From: UBA3071 sp965369635
GTDB taxonomy: Bacteria; Chloroflexota; Anaerolineae; UBA3071
DNA: 17,361 bases
Reading direction: 5' to 3'
NCBI GenBank assembly: GCA_965369635.1
Contig: CBDURC010000030.1
Location: forward strand, 1 to 17,361
The position numbers and the translations under genes were made by a program. Numbering within the stretch: position 1 is the stretch's first letter; the number at the start of each line of letters is the position of its first letter. The notes beneath the pieces are model-generated. The model did no database searches. It had not been told where the DNA came from and saw only the letters and a list, made by a program, of their open reading frames with translations. Of the stretch, positions 6,461-12,634 are shown piece after piece.

Positions 6461-6549
6461 CTGATGCGAGGGAGTTGTACTCCCAAGCAAGGGATCGGAG
6501 TGCAATTTCTCGCCATTGGGTAGATACGTAAGTACAAGGAGCTGACGAG

Positions 6550-7782
6550 ATGGCAGACAAAGTTCACCCGCGTGTGCTGGAGTACCTGGCCCTCAGAGAG
6601 CCCGGGCAGCCGATACCGGTGATCGTCAAGTACGCCAAAGTGCAAGTACCTGAACAGAGGAGGCGGAGGCGAATCTCGGGCGCGGCGGATCGCTACGTCT
6701 ACCGCCGGGTGTCTGCTGTGGCCATGCAGGTAACGGCGGCCGGATTGGGTCGGCTGAACGAAGATCCCGACGTCGTCGCCGTGTGGCCCGATCTGCTGAT
6801 GCACACGATGCTGGACGTGTCCGCGCCCCACATCCGCGTGCCCGAGGTGTGGGCTGAAAGTGGCAAGGGTGCAGGGATACGCGTGGCGGTGGTGGACACG
6901 GGGATTGATGCCGACCATCCTGACCTCGCCGGCCGAGTGGTGGCAACGGTCAGCTTTGCCGGAGCGAGCGGTGCCGACGGGCACGGTCACGGCACGCACC
7001 TCGCGGGCACCATCGCCGGCAACGGCACGGCCAGCCAGGGCCGCTACGTGGGCATGGCCCCCGAGGCGCTCATCTACGCCGCCAAGGTGCTGCGGGACGA
7101 CGGCGCTGGGATGATGAGCGACGTCATGGCTGGCGTGGAATGGGCCGTTGACCAGCATGTGCAGGTCATCAACCTCTCTCTGGGCAGCGACGAGAAGAGC
7201 GACGGCACCGATCCTCTCTCTGAGTTGTGCGACGCAGCGATGGCAGAGGGTATCGTGGTCTGCGTGGCGGCAGGGAATGCAGGGCCTGGTCAAGGTACGG
7301 TAGGCTCGCCCGCCAGCGCCCGCCAAGTCATTACCATCGGCGCTGCCACGGACGTTGACCGGATTGCCAGCTTCTCCTCACGAGGGCCAACGAAGGATGG
7401 GCGCACCAAGCCGGATGTGGTGTTCCCCGGGGTGGACATCGTGGCCTGCCGCGCTGCGGGCACGCGCATGGGCACTCCAGTTGGTGAGCACTATACCCAA
7501 GCTTCAGGTACCAGCATGGCCACTCCACACGCGGTCGGTGTAGCCGCGCTGTTGTTGGGAGCAGAGCCTGCCCTTACACCAGCAGAGGTCAAGGCTCGCT
7601 TCCAAGCTGGGGCTGTGGACCTGGGGCTGGACGGGAACACGCAGGGGGCCGGCCGGGTGGATGCCTACGCCGCGCTCACTCAGGAGGAGCCCCCCCCAGG
7701 GCCTCCTCCTCCGCCACCGCCTCCCGCGCCACCGGACGGTTGCCTGGCCGCGCCCCTGCAATGGCTGGGGATTCATCGATAG
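6550..7782 (+). CDS. Subtilisin-like serine protease (peptidase S8)
   Basis: The product has 410 residues. Residues 20-88 are an I9-like propeptide region. The catalytic domain follows with VAVVDTGID (Asp116), GHGHGTHLAG (His147), AAGNAG (oxyanion Asn243) and GTSMATPHAVG (Ser322), so the triad is complete. The start ATG is supported by AAGGAG eight bases upstream. No signal peptide is visible: the N-terminus MADKVHPRVLEYLALREPG is polar. Secreted subtilases normally have one, so the enzyme may be intracellular, exported differently, or missing its 5' end. The C-terminus is a proline run (residues 384-397, PPPGPPPPPPPPAPP) followed by only about 15 residues. Such linkers usually lead to another domain, so a C-terminal part may have been lost. 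A palindromic repeat begins five bases after the stop. The propeptide-like small gene precedes it on the same strand. Confidence 0.95.
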   Translation: MADKVHPRVLEYLALREPGQPIPVIVKYAKVQVPEQRRRRRISGAADRYVYRRVSAVAMQVTAAGLGRLNEDPDVVAVWPDLLMHTMLDVSAPHIRVPEVWAESGKGAGIRVAVVDTGIDADHPDLAGRVVATVSFAGASGADGHGHGTHLAGTIAGNGTASQGRYVGMAPEALIYAAKVLRDDGAGMMSDVMAGVEWAVDQHVQVINLSLGSDEKSDGTDPLSELCDAAMAEGIVVCVAAGNAGPGQGTVGSPASARQVITIGAATDVDRIASFSSRGPTKDGRTKPDVVFPGVDIVACRAAGTRMGTPVGEHYTQASGTSMATPHAVGVAALLLGAEPALTPAEVKARFQAGAVDLGLDGNTQGAGRVDAYAALTQEEPPPGPPPPPPPPAPPDGCLAAPLQWLGIHR

Positions 7783-7786
7783 GGAT

Positions 7787-7860
7787 GTCAGCGCAAGAGC
7801 GGAACGAGCGGAGAGGGGGCACCAGGGAAAAAGGACAAGTCCTTCCGCTACTCCGCTGAC
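7787..7860. repeat. Dispersed palindromic element, copy 2, between convergent genes
   Basis: It is bounded by GTCAGC and GCTGAC. Its left 18 bases and the reverse complement of its right end agree at about 15 of 18 positions. It is related to the element at 2640-2698. It lies between the convergent ends of the subtilase (stop 7782) and the radical SAM gene (stop 7881). An overlapping stem AGTCCTTC (7838-7845)/GAAGGACT (7862-7869) could help end transcription from either side, although no U-tract is present. Confidence 0.5.
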
Positions 7861-7880
7861 AGAAGGACTCGTGTTAGAGC

Positions 7881-8786
7881 CTAATCGTCATGCAGCCCCA
7901 CGCCGTACATCTGATCGGGGGCCAGGATCTCGGGAAAACGGGGACGCAGGGCTTCGCGGGCGGTGTAGCAGAGGTGGCAGGCGTCAGCGTAGCTCTCTTC
8001 GTGCGCCAGGCTGTATCGGCGGACCAATTCCGCCGGGCCGCCATCCAGCAGCGGGCCGATGACGGGGTGCCCTCGTGGATCGTAAGCGGCGACTAACTGG
8101 ACCAGCGGCTGTTGGAAGAGGTTGCCCATCGTTATCCCCTGGCAGAGGTGCAGGTAGCCCAGAGGGTCAACGTGCACCCGGGTGGGGGTTGCTAGTTCTT
8201 CGTGGGGGCACTTGGTGAAGCCTTCCCAGGGCTGACGGGGCACCCCCGCCAGCAGCTTCGCCACGGCGCGACCGCGGAACATCAGCGTCCCTCCTGGCTG
8301 CTCCGGATAGAGCTCACTACCCTCCGGCGTCTCGACGGCGAACGTTCCACAGCGCAGACCCAAGGCGCGTGCTGCCGCCGCACCGCATCGGACCTCGGGG
8401 ATTTCCGTCTGTGCGTCCGTCTCGCCGTGAAAGAGATCGCTGGAGAGATCGAGGCCAGACAGGTTAGCGGCCACCAGCGGTTGCAACCATTCGACGGCAT
8501 CCTCCTCGCTCGTGGCCCAGTAGGCGTTGGACACGATGCCCACATCGAACCCACGCTGCTGTCCCTCCCCCACCGCCTTCACCATCACCGGATAGAAGAG
8601 GAATGGCTCGCCCCCCTCAAGGAAGATGTCACTCACGGTGCCCAGTTCAGCCGCCTGCCGGTAGATGTCCCGAATTTGCGACAGAGTCATCGTCCCCACG
8701 GCGAAGGGGCTCCCCCAGACGAAGCAATGGTCGCATTCGTGAGTGCACTTGTAGCTGAGCAGCAAATGCAAGCCAGTGAGGTTCAT
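7881..8786 (-). CDS. Radical SAM protein with additional cluster-type cysteines
   Basis: The product has 301 residues. The N-terminal motif SYKCTHECDHC gives the CxxxCxxC triad (C14, C18, C21) that binds the [4Fe-4S] cluster cleaving S-adenosylmethionine. EGGEP (57-61) is the usual SAM-binding GGE motif. FRGRA (170-174) resembles the loop preceding SPASM/twitch extensions. Further cysteines C193 (KCPHEE), C215 (HLCQGITMGN), C270 and C273 (ACHLC) could hold one auxiliary cluster. The size suits a maturase-like or uncharacterised radical SAM enzyme. The substrate is not evident, and no precursor peptide was seen. The start at 8786 is chosen because similarity starts there and GGGGGAAG precedes it. 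The frame extends upstream into the propeller gene. The propeller gene ends 62 bases upstream on the same strand, so the two are probably co-transcribed. Confidence 0.88.
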   Translation of the reverse strand: MNLTGLHLLLSYKCTHECDHCFVWGSPFAVGTMTLSQIRDIYRQAAELGTVSDIFLEGGEPFLFYPVMVKAVGEGQQRGFDVGIVSNAYWATSEEDAVEWLQPLVAANLSGLDLSSDLFHGETDAQTEIPEVRCGAAAARALGLRCGTFAVETPEGSELYPEQPGGTLMFRGRAVAKLLAGVPRQPWEGFTKCPHEELATPTRVHVDPLGYLHLCQGITMGNLFQQPLVQLVAAYDPRGHPVIGPLLDGGPAELVRRYSLAHEESYADACHLCYTAREALRPRFPEILAPDQMYGVGLHDD

Positions 8787-8848
8787 GGCTTCCCCCGCTT
8801 GAAATGATGAGCCCGAATCTGAGGCTCCGCCACAGCCTTCTTGGCTTC

Positions 8849-10090
8849 CTATAAGTCTCTCATGATCAAGGGGAAGATGAGGCTGTGCTTCAGCGCCGAG
8901 GCACGCTCGCTGTGGAAGATGTCTCGTTGTGCCCCGGTCAAACGTCCCGCCCACACTGCATGCACTCGCCCGTCAGGAGCTGCTGCCAGGGCCACATCCT
9001 GCAAGCCCAGCGGATTGCTAACGATCCTCTCGGTCGGGAACCAGTCGCTGGCCTGGGCCCCCTTGCGACAGGATCGCAGTGTCGTTCCCTCCGTCCATAC
9101 CACGTGCAGATAGTCCTGAGGTGTGACGACGAGGCGCGCCAGGTGACACTCGTCCGGCGATTGCGAGATGTTGGCGGGCACCGACCAGTAGCCCACCTGA
9201 CCATAGCTGCAGCGAATCTGCCAACTGCTGCCTTCCTCCTCTTCCCAGACTAGATGGGCGGTGCCCTGCTTGTCCAGGCCTAGATCGCCGATGGCGGAGT
9301 GAGCCCCGGCGCTGGCGGAGATGTTCTCTGGCAGCGACCACCCATAGCCATCCCAACGGCTGTAGTAGATTTCGAAGGGGCTGGAGGGGGTGTCTTGATC
9401 CTGCCAGATCACATGCAGCCGGTCTTGTGCGTCAACAGCCAGGGCAGGAACGCTGCCGCGGGCGCTGGGAATGGGTCCGCTGACCCAATAGCCATTCTCC
9501 TGATGAGCATGGTAGATCACCGAGTAGCCCGGAGTAGTGTCAGCCCAAACACCGTACAGGATGCCATCGGGAGCCAGAGCAATGCGCGGCGTGCCCGAAG
9601 CGCCGCTGGTGTGGGAGATGTTGCGGGGCAAGCTCCAGACATCGTACCTCCAGGAGACGTGGTAGATCTCCCAGTTGCCGCCGAACTCGTTGGCAAAGAG
9701 CGCGTGCACCGTACCTGCATCATCCGCGACCAGCGTCGGCCTCTCGCCCATGGCCACACGGACAGGCGAGGACCAGATGTCGCCCGTGCGGTGGCTGTGG
9801 TAGATCTCGTCCCCCTGTTCCCAAAGCACGTGCACCGTGCTGTCGGGGGCTAAACCCACTGCCGGGGAGAGAGAGTCTGCAACGCCGTGGGACGGGTTGA
9901 CTGCCGAGCTCCAGGCGGCGTCGTCCGCACTCCGAGACGAGACGACTTCGATGCCTGATGTCGGCATCTCAGACGGTTCTGGGCCTTGGTGAAACCAACC
10001 AAGGACTCGCCCCCAGAACCGTGGAATGAGGCCGCGCCGTGCGGCCTTGGATCCGACAGGGTCAGATGAGCGCGACTCAGGTAGCGACAT
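8849..10090 (-). CDS. Seven-repeat beta-propeller (sialidase/BNR-like) protein
   Basis: The product has 413 residues with seven repeats spaced about 45-50 residues apart. Each has a core like D-x(2)-VHVLW, at about 84-90, 126-132, 175-182, 223-229, 275-282, 325-332 and 373-380, usually followed by IYHS and W-x-x-P-x-NIS. This predicts a seven-bladed propeller of the kind found in sialidase-like and lectin-like proteins. No Asp-box or catalytic tyrosine arrangement could be confirmed, so a binding role is likelier than enzymatic activity. The tail HSLIFPLIMRDL resembles the LPLIMR-type C-terminus frequent on exported proteins of Anaerolineae-like bacteria. The N-terminus (MSLPESRSSDPV) has no signal peptide. 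The start is set by AAGGAGG five bases upstream. The frame is open a further 12 codons without a better site. It lies between the YbaK gene and the radical SAM gene on one strand. Confidence 0.85.
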   Translation of the reverse strand: MSLPESRSSDPVGSKAARRGLIPRFWGRVLGWFHQGPEPSEMPTSGIEVVSSRSADDAAWSSAVNPSHGVADSLSPAVGLAPDSTVHVLWEQGDEIYHSHRTGDIWSSPVRVAMGERPTLVADDAGTVHALFANEFGGNWEIYHVSWRYDVWSLPRNISHTSGASGTPRIALAPDGILYGVWADTTPGYSVIYHAHQENGYWVSGPIPSARGSVPALAVDAQDRLHVIWQDQDTPSSPFEIYYSRWDGYGWSLPENISASAGAHSAIGDLGLDKQGTAHLVWEEEEGSSWQIRCSYGQVGYWSVPANISQSPDECHLARLVVTPQDYLHVVWTEGTTLRSCRKGAQASDWFPTERIVSNPLGLQDVALAAAPDGRVHAVWAGRLTGAQRDIFHSERASALKHSLIFPLIMRDL

Positions 10091-10177
10091 GAGAGCCTCC
10101 TTCTCCTTCTCCTTGGTCAGCGTCAACCCTTGCCGACTTGCCCACAGTCCGTTCCGGGAGCAGCACCAAGAAAGGGC

Positions 10178-10648
10178 TCAGCGGCTCAGGCTGAGATCCC
10201 CTGCCTGTGGCTGAACCAGACGATCGAAGTCGGCGTAGGCGACCTTCATGGTCTCCGTGTACGTCCCGACGCGGAAGACGATTTCGGCGTGTTCGGTCAG
10301 GGCGCGGTCCACGTAGACTGGCAACTCATACAGATTGCCGAAGGGGGGCATGGCTCCCACCCGGCAGTCAGGGAAGTGCTGGGAGAATTCCGCTTCCGTC
10401 GCCAGCAGCACTTTCTTCACCCCCAGCAGGTTGGCAGCCTGGCGGAAATCCACGCGACCGCTGGCCGAAAGAACCAGCATGGTCATCTGCTTGTCAGCCC
10501 ACACCATGACCACTTTGGCCAATTGGTGACCAGAAACGTGCTGGGCTGCGGCCACCTCCTGAGCCGTGTACGCCTCCGGGTGCACCATGGCTTCGAAGGA
10601 GACGTTGTGCTCTCGCAGATACTTCTTGAGACGCTCTTTGCATTTCAC
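10178..10648 (-). CDS. YbaK/ProX-type aminoacyl-tRNA deacylase
   Basis: The product has about 156 residues and is a small cytoplasmic editing protein that removes wrongly attached amino acids from tRNA (typically Ala or Cys from tRNA-Pro). Family marks are KYLREHNVSFEAMVHPEAYTA at the N-terminus, HQLAKVVMVWAD, LSASGRVDFRQAANLLG and RVGAMPPFGNLYELPVYVD with the GxMPPFG substrate-pocket motif. It ends TETMKVAYADFDRLVQP. The start is taken as GTG 10648: AGGAGG then lies seven bases upstream, whereas the ATG at 10654 directly abuts that ribosome binding site. The two options differ by two codons. It has its own promoter (10760-10788), and the propeller gene follows 87 bases after its stop. The exact specificity cannot be told from the sequence. 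Confidence 0.9.
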   Translation of the reverse strand: MKCKERLKKYLREHNVSFEAMVHPEAYTAQEVAAAQHVSGHQLAKVVMVWADKQMTMLVLSASGRVDFRQAANLLGVKKVLLATEAEFSQHFPDCRVGAMPPFGNLYELPVYVDRALTEHAEIVFRVGTYTETMKVAYADFDRLVQPQAGDLSLSR

Positions 10649-10759
10649 CGCCATCCCTCCTTTGCACAGACGGAACCTCGAACTTATCGACGAAGCAGGT
10701 CAGCACGATGATCAAACACACGCCTGCGATGACTCGGAGTGTCTCCCTTCAGTGCACCC

Positions 10760-10788
10760 ATTATACCATTGGCTTTCCCATACGTCAA
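10760..10788 (-). promoter_or_regulatory. Promoter of the ybaK-like/propeller/radical SAM genes
   Basis: On the minus strand TTGACG (10783-10788), a 17-base spacer and TATAAT (10760-10765) preceded by TGG give a near-perfect sigma70-type promoter with extended -10. The start point is near 10753, giving a leader of about 105 bases. It is the only clear promoter upstream of the three minus-strand genes. Confidence 0.75.
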
Positions 10789-10860
10789 TCTGCTAGCAGG
10801 GGGTGTTGCACGTTGGGGACAAGCTCTCCCATCACTCGACTGACAGAAGGTCAAGACCCA

Positions 10861-10928
10861 TCAGCGGATTAGGCAGATGAAGCGGATGAGAATACAACAG
10901 AATCCGCTCAATCCGTTCAATCTGCTGA
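10861..10928. repeat. Imperfect palindrome of 9-bp tandem units
   Basis: The right arm holds three 9-base units: ATCCGCTCA, ATCCGTTCA and ATCTGCTGA. The left arm (TCAGCGGAT, then TAGGCAGATGAAGCGGAT) is their approximate reverse complement; about 20 of 27 positions pair. A T6 run (10939-10944) follows 10 bases later, so a plus-strand transcript could terminate here, although no plus-strand gene ends nearby. The stretch 10789-10860 has nothing else supportable. Confidence 0.55.
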
Positions 10929-11018
10929 CAATCTCACGTTTTTTCAGAGGAGTCTTCCATCGTTTTCAATGGGCCACAGGCATGATGAGTTGCGGAGAAG
11001 CGCTCTGCCAGTCAGTAT

Positions 11019-11046
11019 TTGCAGGCAAAGCCCTGCGTGATACAAT
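11019..11046 (+). promoter_or_regulatory. Candidate promoter of the methyltransferase leader
   Basis: TTGCAG (11019-11024), a 16-base spacer and TACAAT (11041-11046) preceded by TGA form an extended -10 promoter. The start point is near 11053, about 185 bases ahead of the methyltransferase start. Confidence 0.5.
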
Positions 11047-11084
11047 AGGTGGCGCAGCGGGGATGCTTGGTGGAGACAAATGGA

Positions 11085-11212
11085 GAGCGCCAGGGTACGG
11101 CCCCTGGCGCTCCTGGCGGCGAGAGAACTCTGACATCTCTCGATTACACTTTGGCACATTTGCTTGTGTGTTGCTTGACGTTTCCCTAACGAGTGGCCTA
11201 CGGCCACTCGTT
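11085..11212 (+). other. Leader with three strong hairpins ahead of the methyltransferase
   Basis: Three perfect stems occur in sequence. GAGCGCCAGGG/CCCTGGCGCTC (11085-11112) has a six-base loop. CGAGAGA/TCTCTCG (11120-11142) has a nine-base loop. AACGAGTGGCC/GGCCACTCGTT (11188-11212) has a three-base loop. A promoter candidate precedes them. They do not match a riboswitch class I recognise. The last hairpin ends 14 bases before the ribosome binding site and could control translation or transcription, but it lacks a U-tract. An alternative is separate repeat-type palindromes. Confidence 0.45.
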
Positions 11213-11237
11213 GCTTACACTCCGTTGGGAGGCAGAC

Positions 11238-11855
11238 GTGGATCATATCGCGCCCACCGTGGCAGCTTACGATGTTCTCGCTCCGGACTACGCCGAGCGA
11301 TGGTTTGGTCTGCACCTGGGCAAGCCACTGGCACGATTCCAGGCTCATGTGCCCCAGGGGTCATGGGTGCTAGACGCTGGCTGCGGTCCTGGCCGGGACG
11401 CACAGAGCCTCCAGGCGCTGGGCTATCGCGTGCTGGGTTTCGACCGCTCTGTTGGCATGCTGAGCGAAGGGCGGCAGCGAGGCGTGAGTGTGCCGCTGGC
11501 CCTGGCGGATCTGCGGCTCTTGCCGCTTCCGGTCCGTAGCCTGGGCGGCATTTGGGCTTGTGCGTCCCTTCTGCATCTGCCCAAGGCTGGACTGCCTGTT
11601 GCTCTGACGGAGTTCGCTCGCGTTCTCGACAGTGGGCATCTCTACCTGGTTCTCAAGGAGGGCGAAGGAGAGGGGTGGCAGACGGAAGGGCGCACCGGGT
11701 TGCACCGCTACTTCGCCTGCTACCGACTGAGCGAACTAGTGTCGCTGCTGGAGGGCAGCGGCTTCCAGGTGTTAGAACGCTGGCTTGACCCGCCAGGCAA
11801 GGGCCAGCGACACCGATGGATCAGCATGATCGCGACAGTGCGAGCACTGCGCTGA
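11238..11855 (+). CDS. Class I SAM-dependent methyltransferase
   Basis: The product has 205 residues. It transfers a methyl group from S-adenosylmethionine to an unidentified small molecule or macromolecule. Motif I is VLDAGCGPGRDAQ (about residues 43-55), the acidic end of strand 2 is LGFDRSVGML, ALADLRLLPLPV is motif II-like, and GGIWACASLLHLPKAGLP with the helix VALTEFARVL is the usual post-core region. The C-terminal part (ELVSLLEGSGFQVLERW) finishes the fold. The start is GTG 11238, set by GGGAGG with a five-base gap. A longer frame begins inside the third upstream hairpin and is unlikely. The gene ends just before the rpsO promoter, so it is a separate unit preceded by the structured leader. 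The substrate cannot be inferred. Confidence 0.9.
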   Translation: MDHIAPTVAAYDVLAPDYAERWFGLHLGKPLARFQAHVPQGSWVLDAGCGPGRDAQSLQALGYRVLGFDRSVGMLSEGRQRGVSVPLALADLRLLPLPVRSLGGIWACASLLHLPKAGLPVALTEFARVLDSGHLYLVLKEGEGEGWQTEGRTGLHRYFACYRLSELVSLLEGSGFQVLERWLDPPGKGQRHRWISMIATVRALR

Positions 11856-11856
11856 T

Positions 11857-11885
11857 TTGCTCACCAAACCGAGGTGTGCTATAAT
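11857..11885 (+). promoter_or_regulatory. Promoter of rpsO
   Basis: TTGCTC (11857-11862), a 17-base spacer and TATAAT (11880-11885) preceded by TGC form an extended -10 promoter. The boxes equal those at 5856-5884. The start point near 11892 leaves an 89-base leader before rpsO. The -35 box begins one base after the methyltransferase stop codon. Confidence 0.75.
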
Positions 11886-11980
11886 TTTGAGGCTCGGAGG
11901 CCCGGACATTCGACTCGGTGATCCAGTACGGTGTTCTGGCTGCCAGAGAAGACGAATTGAGCGAAAGAAGGAGTGTGAAG

Positions 11981-12250
11981 GTGCCTCTACTGAGGGAGGA
12001 TAAAGAAGCAATCGTAGAAGAGTTCCGCACCCATCCCAGCGACACCGGATCGCCGGAGGTGCAAGTTGCCTTGTTGACCACTCGCATCAATCTGCTCGCG
12101 GAACACCTGAAAGAGCACAAGCATGACGAACACTCGCGGCGCGGGCTGCTGAAGATGGTGGGTCAGCGACGCCGGCATCTGGCGTACCTGCGACGCGTGG
12201 ACAACCAGCGCTACCAGGGGCTGATCCAACGACTGGGCCTGCGAAAGTGA
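11981..12250 (+). CDS. rpsO: 30S ribosomal protein S15
   Basis: The product has 89 residues, exactly the usual S15 length. It binds 16S rRNA at the central-domain three-way junction and helps order the platform. Family signatures are EFRTHPSDTGSPEVQVALLT (residues 15-34), INLLAEHLKEHKHDEHSRRG and LLKMVGQRRRHLAYLRR, and it ends RYQGLIQRLGLRK. The start is GTG 11981 with AAGGAG seven bases upstream. The GTG two codons earlier has too short a spacing, and the frame opens further upstream without support. It is followed by a stem-loop and then pnp, the classic rpsO-pnp order. S15 represses its own mRNA in several bacteria through a structured leader, and the 89-base leader here could do the same (inference). 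Confidence 0.97.
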   Translation: MPLLREDKEAIVEEFRTHPSDTGSPEVQVALLTTRINLLAEHLKEHKHDEHSRRGLLKMVGQRRRHLAYLRRVDNQRYQGLIQRLGLRK

Positions 12251-12270
12251 TGGGGTGATGGGAGGAAAGG

Positions 12271-12308
12271 CGAGCGGATGCGAAGAGAATCTGCTCGTCT
12301 CTTTGCTC
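12271..12308 (+). terminator. rpsO: Terminator-like hairpin after rpsO
   Basis: CGAGCGGAT (12271-12279) pairs with ATCTGCTCG (12289-12297) with one G-U pair and a nine-base loop. A pyrimidine-rich tail TCTCTTTGCTCC follows. This is a plausible intrinsic terminator or attenuator between rpsO and pnp. Confidence 0.5.
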
Positions 12309-12436
12309 CCGTAGTGCATCTTGTGGCGCCGTCGGCCTGGGCCTGAGGGCGACGCGGGGAAGCAGTTCAGCAGCAGGCCAACAGAATAACGGGTACTGGA
12401 AAAGGAGCGGTCTGGCACGACTAGATGCGCAGGAAT

Positions 12437-12533
12437 TGGAGAGCGGAACCAAGTTCGCTGGATTTGGTAATGGTCTCCAGTCCCTGACTTCTAGTCTGCC
12501 AGACACCCGCGGCGATCGTGTCGCGGGTGTGGC
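12437..12533 (+). other. Structured leader of pnp (two stems)
   Basis: TGGAGA (12437-12442) pairs with TCTCCA (12474-12479) around an inner ACCAA/TTGGT stem. ACACCCGCG (12503-12511) pairs perfectly with CGCGGGTGT (12522-12530) and extends by GCC/GGC past a two-base bulge. In other bacteria pnp has a leader hairpin cut by RNase III, through which PNPase represses itself. This position fits, but the equivalence is inference. The rest of 12251-12634 has no gene. Confidence 0.4.
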
Positions 12534-12634
12534 GCGTCTGCTCCCAGCAGCGCACCGTCGCATCGCCGAAGCAAGGGGGCAGGTTGAGGATGTCACCTGA
12601 CCCCGGTCACAGCTAGAAAGAAGAGGACTTGACA

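Noticed and set aside
6331..7326. Minus-strand 331-codon frame opposite the subtilase
   Set aside because: It covers the catalytic-domain codons of a certain gene and shows no family motif.
12400..12634. T-box or RNase P RNA in the pnp leader
   Set aside because: The conserved T-box sequence and the RNase P core motifs could not be found. Only generic hairpins are present.
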